A stretch of 64,000 nt of DNA from Xenopus tropicalis (lineage: Eukaryota; Chordata; Amphibia; Anura; Pipidae), in assembly GCF_000004195.4 (NCBI RefSeq), contig NC_030679.2, positions 151,590,284 to 151,654,283 of the forward strand. Direction: 5' to 3'. Every line of letters starts with the position of its first letter. Within the stretch, counting starts at the first letter, position 1. The notes beneath the pieces were generated by a model. That model did no database searches and had not been told where the DNA came from. It was given only the letters and a program-made list of their open reading frames with translations. Below, piece by piece: positions 43,793 to 54,300 of this stretch. Position numbers and translations under genes: made by a program.

Positions 43793-44231
43793 AAAAAAGG
43801 AGTAATGAAAAAAAAGAGAAGAAATCATGCAAAGATAAGGAATGATAACAAATAACAGAAAAAAAACAAGGATAAAATACAATATAGGTAAAACGACAAA
43901 ATAAATAGAAATAATATAAGAGAAAAGAAAGATAACAAATAGACAAGAGGAAAAAAAAAAAAAAGGTGTCTACACAGATAAAAAAAAAAAAAAACATACA
44001 ACCTAAAAATATAAAGAATAATAGCAGGAGCTAAAAAAAAGATAAAAAACGCAAGAAACTATATTTAGAAGCATATAATGAAAGAATAGAAGTGGGACCA
44101 CCCTTCTCGCGAGGTGGGCTTTCCTCTCGCGGTGCTACCCGAGTCCGTGGAAGTGGCACCGACAAGGCACCTGCCCAGCCGAGCCACTCGAACCTGAAAC
44201 GGACCACTCACAGAACCGTCGATCGCGAGCG
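43793..44231. other. A-rich and then GC-rich block that interrupts the 26 bp array
   Basis: 43793-44090 is almost entirely A with scattered G, T and C. 44095-44230 is abruptly GC-rich (CTTCTCGCGAGGTGGGC, CTCTCGCGGTGCTACCCGAG, GAACCGTCGATCGCGAGC). Neither resembles the rest of the window. There are no element ends and no target duplication. It may be an assembly artefact. Confidence 0.5.
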
Positions 44232-45202
44232 CGGCGGGAAGGGGACAGGGAAGGGACCGGCGGGAAGGGGACAGGGAAGGGGACAGGGAAGGGACCGGCG
44301 GGAAGGGGACGGGAAGGGACGGCGGGAAGGACAGGGAAAGGGACCGGCGGGAAGGGGGCGGCGGGAAGGGGACAGGGAAGGGACCGGCGGGAAGGGGACA
44401 GGGAAGGGACCGGCGGGAAGGGACCGGCGGGAAGGGGACAGGGAAGGGACCAGGCGGGAAGGGGGCTGGCGGGGAAGGGGACAGGGAAGGGACCAGCGGG
44501 AAGGGGACAGGGAAGGGACCCGGCGGGAAGGGGACAGGGAAGGGGGCGGCGGGAAGGGGACAGGGAAGGGGCGGCGGAAGCGGGACAGGGAAGGGGACGG
44601 CGGGAAGGGACAGGGAAGGGACCGGCGGGAAGGGGACAGGGAAGGGACGGCGGGAAGGGGACAGGGAAGGGACCGTGTCGGCGGGAAGGGGACAGGGAAG
44701 GGAACCTGCGGGAAGGGGGCGGCGGGAAGGGGACAGGGAAGGACCGGCGGGAAGGGGCGGCGGAAGGACCGGCGGGAAGGGGACAGGGAAGGGACCGGCG
44801 GGAAGGGGACAGGGAAGGGACCGGCGGGAAGGGAACAGGGAAGGGACCGGCGGGAAGGGGGCGGCGGGAAGGGACCGGGCCGGGGGGAAGGGGACAGGGA
44901 AGGGACCGGCGGGAAGGGGGCGGCGGGAAGGGGACAGGGAAGGGACCGGCGGGAAGGGGACAGGGAAGGGACCGGCGGGAAGGGGACAGGGAAGGGACCG
45001 GCGGGAAGGGGACAGGGAAGGGACCGGCGGGAAGGCGACAGGGAAGGGACCGGCGGAAGGGGACAGGGAAGGGACCGAGGGCGGGAAGGGGGACAGGGAA
45101 GGGACCGGCGGGAAAGAGGGACAGGGAAGGGACCGGCGGGACAGGGGAACAGGGAAGGGACCGGCGGGAAGGGGACAGGGAAGGGACCGGCGGGAAGGGG
45201 GT
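44232..45202. repeat. 26 bp purine-rich minisatellite, right part
   Basis: Same unit as 41850-43792 (GGCGGGAAGGGGACAGGGAA GGGACC split by variants), same strand, same kinds of indels. Confidence 0.95.
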
Positions 45203-46504
45203 GACACAGATGACAGTGTAACACAATGTAACTAATGGCCACTTGCCCAAAGTGCCACCCAAGTACAGAACTTTAGTGCATTGTTTAACTGCTCACTGAA
45301 ATGTGACCACAGGGTGGCACTGTTGCAATAAATGTACTGTATTTAACCCTGTACTTGCTGGCTCAATATTGTCTGAAGGGAAGAGTTTAAAGCTGGATCC
45401 AAAATGGATCCCTCTCTGCATATATCCCCCCTCCCCCCAATAATATCAATTATTATTCTAAAAAATATCCAGATGGACTGGTTAATGCTCTGCTTGTGGC
45501 TCAGGCCTATAGCAACAGGCGGTGGGACTTAGAATACCAGTTTTGCCCCAGAGCAGCACTCAGAACCCCTGTAAGATTTAACCCTTTCATTGTCTGTTCG
45601 TTACCGTTAGTAACTAAATAGGCTTCAGCCCCCAGCCGGGGGTAGAACTGGAGGGACTAAGCCTGGGTAACTGCCAGAAACACAGAGGGCTGAGACAGCC
45701 TATGGGCTTGGGAAACCCCCTGGCAGGGGCCACTCAGGGGAAACCTTCTTGCAAACTGCCACTAGGGGGAGACACAAAGGGAATAATAGAGGTGATTGGA
45801 AGAGGTGAAACATAAATGCCAACTTTACCAAGTATTAACCAATCGGATGTTGGCTGTCATTATCATGACTGTAGCAGGGGCAATAGCAGAGCAGTGCGTG
45901 CTGCGGACCTTACTGATTTCTGTGTAGCCATGCAAAACTCATATTGAATGCATTTGGTCACATTTGTGTCTGCTTGGAAGGTGATGGGGCAACCTTAATT
46001 GGCCTGAATTTATCCACCTAAACACAGCGCCTTTATCATTTGCCCAACCCATTGTCTAACAAACAGAGACCCACAGGGCTCAACTGCCACATTGTATTGT
46101 GCGGAACCAACTGAAAATGCAATCTTTGCCTGTGTCCATCTTCGTTGGCTGGGATAACCATAGCAACAGTAATTAAATAAAACTGCAAAGGCAGCTGACC
46201 ATTAGACCACTAGAGCAGGTGCGGCTTGGTTCAGTGAGAATAGGTGGGCAAGAAGAATAGGCGGGCACGGTGACAGAACACTGTATAACACACATATACA
46301 GAATCGTTGGCCTGGGATACTTACCCCTTGCACCAGTCACTGAGCAAAACTGAGCAAGGAAATTGCCCTTTGTTTACAAATAATCAACATATGCTGTTGC
46401 GCTGCACAATGACTTATAACTAAATATAATAGAGATATTACATATGGCCCTAAGCTTACGAGCTCGCATGAGAACAGCATTGATGGAAATGACAGTAACA
46501 TATG
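45203..46504. other. Non-repetitive spacer, no gene found
   Basis: Unique-looking DNA with two CTCF-like motifs: CCACAGGGTGGCAC at 45307-45320 and CCACTAGGGGGAGAC at 45759-45773. No exon could be supported on either strand. Confidence 0.45.
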
Positions 46505-49390
46505 GTGTTGTATTGGAGTGGGTTAGGAAGTGGAAAATATGGTTGAGTTGGAGTGGGTTAGGAAGTTGAAGGTATGCTTGGTGTTGAGTTGGAGTGGGTT
46601 AGGAAGTGGAAGATATGGTAGGTGTTGAGTTGGAGTGGGTTAGGAAGTGGAAGGTATGGTTGGTGTTGAGTTGGAGTGGGTTAGGAAGTGGAAGATATGG
46701 TAGGTGTTGAGTTGGAGTGGGTTAGGAAGTGGAAGGTATGGTTGGTGTTGAGTTGGAGTGGGTTAGGAAGTGGAAGGTATGGTTGGTGTTGAGTTGGAGT
46801 GGGTTAGGAAGTGGAAGGTATGGTTGGTGTTGAGTTGGAGTGGGTTAGGAAGTGGAAGGTATGGTTGGTGTTGAGTTGGAGTGGGTTAGGAAGTGGAAGG
46901 TATGGTTGGTGTTGAGTTGGAGTGGGTTAGGAAGTGGAAGATATGGTAGGTGTTGAGTTGGAGTGGGTTAGGAAGTGGAAGGTATGGTTGGTGTTGAGTT
47001 GGAGTGGGTTAGGAAGTGGAAGGTATGGTTGGTGTTGAGTTGGAGTGGGTTAGGAAGTGGAAGGTATGGTTGGTGTTGAGTTTGAGTGGGTTGGGAAGTG
47101 GAAGATATGGTTGGTGTTGAGTTGGAGTGGGTTAAGAAGTGGAAGATATGGTTGGTGTTGAGTTGGAGTGGGTTAGGAAGTGGAAGGTATGGTTGGAGTG
47201 GGTTAAGAAGTGGAAGATATGGTTGGTGTTGAGTTGGAGTGGGTTAGGAAGTGGAATGTATGGTTGGTGTTGAGTTTGAGTTGGGTGGGAAGTGGAAGAT
47301 ATGGTTGGTGTTGAGTTGGAGTGGGTTAAGAAGTGGAAGATATGGTTGGTGTTGAGTTGGAGTGGGTTAGGAAGTGGAAGGTATGGTTGGAGTGGGTTAA
47401 GAAGTGGAAGATATGGTTGGTGTTGAGTTGGAGTGGGTTAGGAAGTGGAATGTATGGTTCGGTGTTGAGTTGGAGTGGGTTAGGAAGTGGAATGTATGGT
47501 TGGTGTTGAGTTGGAGTGGGTTAGGAAGTGGAATGTATGGTTGGTGTTGAGTTGGAGTGGGTTAGGAAGTGGAATGTATGGTTGGTGTTGAGTTGGAGTG
47601 GGTTAGGAAGTGGAAGGTATGGTTGGTGTTGAGTTGGAGTGGGTTAGGAAGTTGAAGGTATGGTTGGTGTTGAGTTGGAGTGGGTTAGGAAGTGGAAGGT
47701 CATGGTTGGTGTTGAGTTGGAGTGGGTTAGGAAGTGGAAGATATGGTTGGTGTTGAGTTGGAGTGGGTTAGGAAGTTGAAGGTATGGTTGGTGTTGAGTT
47801 GGAGTGGGTTAGGAAGTGGAAGATATGGTAGGTGTTGAGTTTGAGTGGGTTAGGAAGTGGAAGGTATGGTTGGTGTTGAGTTGGAGTGGGTTAGGAAGTG
47901 GAAGGTATGGTTGGTGTTGAGTTGGAGTGGGTTAGGAAGTGGAAGGTATGGTTGGTGTTGAGTTTGAGTGGGTTGGGAAGTGGAAGATATGGTTGGTGTT
48001 GAGTTGGAGTGGGTTAGGAAGTTGAAGGTATGGTTGATTTTGAGTTGGAGTGGGTTAGGAAGTGGAAGGTATAGTTGGTGTTGCGTTGGAGTGGGTTAGG
48101 AAGTTGAAGGTATGGTTGGTGTTGAGTTGGAGTGGGTTAGGAAGTGGAAGGTATGGTTGGTGTTGAGTTTGAGTGGGTTGGGAAGTTGAAGGTATGGTTG
48201 GTGTTGAGTTGGAGTGGGTTAAGAAGTGGAAGATATGGTTGGTGTTGAGTTGGAGTGGGTTAGGAAGTGGAAGGTATGGTTGGAGTGGGTTAAGAAGTGG
48301 AAGATATGGTTGGTGTTGAGTTGGAGTGGGTTAGGAAGTTGAAGGTATGGTTGGTGTTGAGTTGGAGTGGGTTAAGAAGTGGAAGATATGGTTGGTGTTG
48401 AGTTGGAGTGGGTTAGGAAGTTCAATGTATGGTTGGTGTTGAGTTGGAGTGGGTTAGGAAGTGGAATGTATGGTTGGTGTTGAGTTGGAGTGGGTTAGGA
48501 AGTGGAATGTATGGTTGGTGTTGAGTTGGAGTGGGTTAGGAAGTGGAATGTATGGTTGGTGTTGAGTTGGAGTGGGTTAGGAAGTGGAAGGTATGGTTGG
48601 TGTTGAGTTGGAGTGGGTTAGGAAGTGGAAGGTATGGTTGGTGTTGAGTTGGAGTGGGTTAGGAAGTGGAAGATATGGTTGGTGTTGAGTTGGAGTGGGT
48701 TAGGAAGTGGAAGGTATGGTTGGTGTTGAGTTGGAGTGGGTTAGGAAGTGGAAGATATGGTAGGTGTTGAGTTGGAGTGGGTTAGGAAGTGGAAGGTATG
48801 GTTGGTGTTGAGTTGGAGTGGGTTAGGAAGTGGAAGATATTTGGTTGGTGTTGAGTTGGAGTGGGTTAGGAAGTGGAAGGTATGGTTGGTGTTGAGTTGG
48901 AGTGGGTTAGGAAGTGGAAGGTATGGTAGGTGTTGAGTTGGAGTGGGTTAGGAAGTGGAAGGTATGGTAGGTGTTGAGTTGGAGTGGGTTAGGAAGTGGA
49001 AGGTATGGTTGGTGTTGAGTTGGAGTGGGTTAGGAAGTGGAAGGTATGGTAGGTGTTGAGTTGGAGTGGGTTAGGAAGTGGAAGGTATGGTTGGTGTTGA
49101 GTTGGAGTGGGTTAGGAAGTGGAAGGTATGGTAGGTGTTGAGTTGGAGTGGGTTAGGAAGTGGAAGGTATGGTTGGTGTTGAGTTGGAGTGGGTTAGGAA
49201 GTGGAAGGTAAGGTAGGTGTTGAGTTGGAGTGGGTTAGGAAGTGGAAGGTATAGTTGGTGTTGAGTTGGAGTGGGTTAGGAAGTGGAAGGTATGGTAGGT
49301 GTTGAGTTGGAGTGGGTTAGGAAGTGGAAGGTATGGTTGGTGTTGAGTTGGAGTGGGTTAGGAAGTGGAAGGTATGGTTGGTGTTGAGGA
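46505..49390. repeat. 41 bp minisatellite, about 70 copies
   Basis: The unit is GGTTGGTGTTGAGTTGGAGT, GGGTTAGGAAGTGGAAGGTA plus T. Variants (AAGATATGGTAGG, AATGTATGG, TTAAGAAG, a shortened unit lacking GTGTTGAGTT) recur in blocks, for example at 47100-47260 and 47290-47440, evidence of higher-order duplication. Confidence 0.96.
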
Positions 49391-49496
49391 GGATATGGAA
49401 GTGGGGGGCAGTGATAACTGTGTGCGTTGGAGAAGTTTGCTGAATGGAGGAAGGTTTAAGGAAATGGGTTGGAGGGATTTGTGTCAGTAGGGGGGG

Positions 49497-49780
49497 CTAT
49501 TCTGGGGCCATTTGCAATTGTTCTTCATTTTTTATTATTTGTGGTGTTTGAGTAATTTCACTTTCGCTTTATATTCAGCAGCTCCGAGTTTGGAATTTCA
49601 GCAGCTATTTGGTTGCTAGTATCCAAATTTCCTTAGCAACGAGGCACTGATTTCAATGAGGGCTTTAATAAAAATGAGGAATAAAATGTAGCAGTAAAAC
49701 TGCAGCCTTACATTTGTTATTTGGGGTCAGTGACCCCCATTCAAAGGCTGCAGAGAGTCAGGAGAAGAAGGGGGTGCATT
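49497..49780. repeat. Interspersed repeat common in Xenopus
   Basis: Text such as TTCATTTTTTATTATTTGTG, TTCAGCAGCTATTTGGTTGC, CAACGAGGCACTGATTTCAA and GGGGTCAGTGACCCCCATTC is recognisable from abundant frog repeats. No coding. Confidence 0.7.
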
Positions 49781-49804
49781 ATCCCTTATAATACATTATA
49801 TGGG

Positions 49805-50012
49805 CACAGAACCCCTCAGTGACTGCTAATATCCTTATCATTTACAGTAGGGGGTACATTATCCCTTATAATACATGAGTGATACTCAGAGTTCCCTGTA
49901 TAACTCAGCCTGCAGCCTTGTGCCTTTATATGGGGGGCACAGAACCCCTCAGTGACTGCTAATATCCTTATCATTTACAGTAGGGGGTACATTATCCCTT
50001 ATAATACATGAG
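49805..50012. repeat. Direct repeat of about 75 bp, two copies
   Basis: CACAGAACCCCTCAGTGACT through ATCCCTTATAATACATGAG occurs at 49805-49878 and 49938-50012, spaced 133 bp. Confidence 0.8.
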
Positions 50013-50109
50013 TTCCCTGTACAACTCCTGCCCCGGGGGCAATGGGATGCCACCTTAGTTGCCCGGGTTGGATAATCCCTACCTGGCTCAGGAGTGGGAT
50101 TGACAAATT

Positions 50110-51260
50110 GCTGCTAATCCCTCCCTCCATCTGCCGAGGCCGCGGCGCCATATGGCATCTCCTCTGCGCTCAAACTCGGTGCCCTCGCTCCCCCCCCCCC
50201 GGCCCGGGCCCTGGGCGCCCCCTTTCCTCTCAGAACCTATTACCCCCCCCCCCGGCTCGGCTCCTAATGTTCCTCTCCAGTTGGTCTCCAAGGTGAAGGG
50301 ATTGCACTTAGTGCTGACGTGGCTGAACCCGCACAAGCACCCCCCCAAGCCGAGCACTTTATATAAGGATTCTTAGTGCCGGGCCCTTGTGCGACTGAAC
50401 TGCTCCTCTCAAGTGCCCGGCGGCCACTCTCGTGCCATTATCTCCCCCTCCCTCTCCCCTCTCTGCCCACTTGGCTTGGGGAACTGGCAAATAGCTCTGT
50501 GCCTCCCGCAAGGGGCACTTCTCTTCTCCCAAATATCAAACTCATCCGGGGGGGCAGTTTTATCAATGGGGGGGCAGTTTTCAGATAGGGTATCCGCGTG
50601 GCATCCCAGGGAACCCTCTTGGGGGCAAAAAGTAGAAATGGGGGCCCTTTCTGTGTTGCTTCTCTAAGCCGGCACTCTCGTTCAGTGCTGTCACATAAGA
50701 GACTGCATGGTATCCAGGTCCAATTAGGGCAAGAGACCGCAGGAAGGGAGAGTGGCGCCAGCGGGCAGAGCAACGGGTTCATAGGGCCCTTTCCCAAGAA
50801 CATTCAGCGAGTCCTCGCTTTCCGGCACCGCTGCGCCCAAACAAGCGCCACCGCCGCCGCCCAGATCGGAGTAAACAGAGATTAAAGTCGCTCGCTAAAG
50901 TTTTCCCTAAATAAAAGGAAAATGGCAGAAAACAGAGAATAAAGCAATTTGCCAAAGTGGCGGCGGAGGCTCAGGGAACAGTGGGGAAGGGAAATTAAAG
51001 GCAATTGGCGAGGAGCTCGGAGACGCGTTGGGAGAAAATTCACTTTAATTTGTGTCTCCGGTAACAATGGAGCCAATTACACGTCAGGGGGGGCACTTTA
51101 ACTCCGTCCTCTCTGCCTCCAGCCCCCCCTGCATTCCCTGAAAACAGTTTCTCAGAATGTCTCCTTGTAGCATGCAGCCGGGGCAATTCCTACCCTCCGG
51201 CCCCCTCAGCTGGGCAGATTGTGGGCCGGGGTGTATCCAGAGTTGTCCGAAATATAGTGG
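50110..51260. promoter_or_regulatory. GC-rich, CpG-containing island with TATA box
   Basis: CpG-rich text (GAGGCCGCGGCGCCATATGG, GCCACCGCCGCCGCCCAG, GTGGCGGCGGAGGC) in otherwise repeat-dominated DNA. A TATA box TATATAAG stands at 50360-50367 on the plus strand. No ORF of note follows. It could be the promoter or first non-coding exon of a plus-strand gene, possibly dlg4 by synteny, but this is inference. Confidence 0.4.
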
Positions 51261-51339
51261 GGTACCCTCACCCCCAGATTGGGTACCAGACATCCATTAC
51301 CTTATGGAAAATGTCTCATTCGTCCAAACGCCACCGGCC

Positions 51340-54300
51340 CTGTATGTTTGGGGGGGAAGGTTTGACCCGTATTTTTGGGGGGGAAGGTTAGAGCCGTATG
51401 TTTGGGGGGAAGGTTGAGGTGTATGTTTGGGGGGAAGGTTAGAGCCGTATGTTTTGGGGGAAGGTTAGAGTGTATGTTTTGGGGGGAAGGTTTGACCCGT
51501 ATGTTTGGGGGGGAAGGTTAGAGCCGTATGTTTGGGGGGGAAGGTTAGAGCCGTAAGTTTGGGGGAAGAGTTAGAGCCGTATGTTTGGGGGGAGGTTAGA
51601 GCCGTATGTTTGGGGGGGAAGGTTAGAGCCGTATGTTTGGGGGGGTAAGGTTAGAGGTGTATGTTTGGGGGGGAAGGTTAGAGGTGTATGTTGGGGGGGT
51701 GTAGGTTAGAACCATATGTTTGGGGGAAGCGTTAGAGGTGTATGTTGGGGGGAGGTTAGAGGTGTATGTTTGGGGGGGGAGGTTAGAACCATAGTTGTGG
51801 GGGGGAAGGTTAGAGGTGTATGTTTGGGGGGGAGGTTAGAGGTGTATGTTTGGCGGGGGGGAGGTTAGAACCATATGTTTGGGGGGGAAGGTTAGAGGTG
51901 TATGTTTGGGGAGGAAGGTTAGAGGTGTATGTTTGGGGAGGAAGGTTAGAGGTGTATGTTTGGGGGGAGGTTAGAGGTGTATGTTTGGGGGGGAAGGTTA
52001 GAGCCGTATGTTTGGGGGGAAGGTTAGAGCCGTATGTTGGGGGAAGGTTAGAGGTGTATGTTTGGGGGGAAGGTTAGAGCCGTATGTTTGGGAGGGAAGG
52101 TTAGAGCCGTATGTTTGGGGGGGAAGGTTAGAGCCGTATGTTTGGGGGGAAGGTTTAGAGTTGTATGTTTGGGGGGGAGGTTAGAACCATATGTTTGGGG
52201 GGGAAGGTTAGAGTTGTATGTTTGGGGGGGGGGTTAGAACCATATGTTTGGCGGGGAAGGTTAGAGCCGTATGTTTGGGGGAAGGTTAGAGGTGTATGTT
52301 TGGGGGGGAAGGTTAGAGCCGTATGTTTGGGGGGCAGGTTAGAGCCGTATGTTTGGGGGGGAAGGTTAGAGCCGTATATTTGGGGGGAAGGTTAGAGGTG
52401 TATGTTGGGGGGAAGGTTAGAGCCGTATGTTTGAGGGGGGAAGGTTAGAGGTGTATGTTTTGGGGGGAAGGTTAGAGCCGTATGTTTGGGGGGGAAGGTT
52501 AGAGCCGTATGTTTGGGGGGGAAGGTTAGAGCCGTATGTTTGGGGGGAGGTTAGAGGTGTATGTTTGGGGGGAAGGTTAGAGCCGTATGTTTGGGGGAAG
52601 GTTAGAGCCGTATGTTTGGGGGGGATGGTTAGAGCCGTTTTGGGGGAAGGTTTGAGCCGTATATTTGGGGGGGAAGGTTAGAGGTGTATGTTTGGGGGGA
52701 AGGTTAGAGCCGTATTTTGGGGGGGAAGGTTAGAGGTGTATGTTTGGGGGGGAAGGTTTAGAACGCCGTATGTTTGGGGGGGAAGGTTAGAGCCGTATGT
52801 TTGGGGAGGGAAGGTTAGAGGTGTATGTTTGGGGGGAGGTTAGAGGTGTATGTTTGGGGGGGAAGGTTAGAGGTACGTTATGTTGGGGGGGAAGGTTAGA
52901 GGTGTATGTTTGGGGGGGAGGTTAGAGCCGTATGTTTGGGGGAGGTTAGAGGTGTATGTTTGGGGGGGAAGGTTAGAGGGTGTATGTTTGGGGGGGGAGG
53001 TTAGAACCATATGTTTGGGGGGAAGGTTAGGAGGGTATGTTTGGGAGGGGAGGTTAGAGGTGTATGTTTGGGGGGAAGGTTAGAGTTGTATGTTGGGGGG
53101 GGAGGTTAGAACCATATGTTTGGGAGGGAAGGTTAGAGCCGTATGTTTGGGGGGGAAGGTTAGAGGTGTGTTGGGGGGAGTTAAGAGCCGTATGTTTGGG
53201 GGGGAAGGTTAGAGCCGTATGTTTGGGGGGGAAGGTTAGAGCTGTATGTTTGGGGGGAGGGTTAGAGGTGTATGTTTGGCGGGGGGAGGTAGAACCATAT
53301 GTTTGGGGGGGAAGGTTAGAGGTGTATGTTTGGGGGGGAGGTTAGAACCATATGTTTGGGGGGGAAGGTTAGAGGCGTATGTTTTGGGAGGAAGGTTAGA
53401 GCCGTATGTTTGGGGGGGAAGGTTAGAGCCGTTATGTTTGGGGGGAAGGTTAGAGCCGTATGTTTGGGGGGGAAGGTGTTAGAGCCGTATGTTTGGGGGA
53501 AGGTTAGAGCCGTATGTTTGGGGGGAGGTTAGAGCCGTATGTTTTGGGGGGGAGGTTAAGCCGTATATTTGGGGGGAAGGTTAGAGGTGTATGTTTGGGG
53601 GGGAAGGTTAGAGCCGTTATGTTTGGGGGGAAGGTTAGAGTGTATGTTTGGGGGGAAGGTTAGAGCCGTATGTTTGGGGGGGAAGGTTAGAGCCGTATGT
53701 TTGGGGGGAGGTTAGAGGTGTATGTTTGGGGGGGAGGTTTAGCGGTATGTTTGGGGAGGTTAAGAGCCGTATGTTTGGGGGGGATGGTTAGAGCCGTATG
53801 TTTGGGGGGGAAGGTTGAGCCGTTATATGTGGGGGGAAGGTTAGAGGTGTATTTTGGGGGGGAAGGTTAGAGCCGTATGTGGGGGAAGGTTAGAGGTGTA
53901 TGTTTGGGGGGAAGGTTAGAGCCGTATGTTGGGGGGAAGGTTAGAGCCGTATGTTTGGGAGGGGAAGGTTAGAGGTGTATGTTTGGGGGGGAAGGTTAGA
54001 GGTGTATGTTTGGGGGGAAGGTTAGAGGCTGTATGTTTGGGGGAAGCGTTAGAGCCGTATGTTTGGGAAGGGAAGGTTAGAGCCGTATGTTTGGGGGGGA
54101 AGGTTAGAGCCGTATATGTTTGGGGGGAAGGGTTAGAGCCCGTATGTTTTGGGGGGGAATCGGTAGAGCCGTATGTTTGGGGGGAAGGTTTTGAGCCGTA
54201 TATTTGGGGGGGAAGGTTAGAGCCGTATGTTTAGGGGGGGAAGGTTAGAGCCGTATGTTTGGGGGGAAGGTTAGAGGTGTATGTTTGGGGGGGAAGGTTA

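Noticed and set aside
41681..45262. ORFs up to 682 codons rich in RRSLPCPLPAGPFPV or GKGPAGRGQGRDRREG
   Set aside because: 26 bp repeat, open on both strands in several frames. Collagen-like appearance is due to GGN-rich DNA.
50042..51417. Several 60-120 codon ORFs in the CpG island
   Set aside because: Overlapping frames on both strands in GC-rich DNA and no protein motif; long open frames are expected there.
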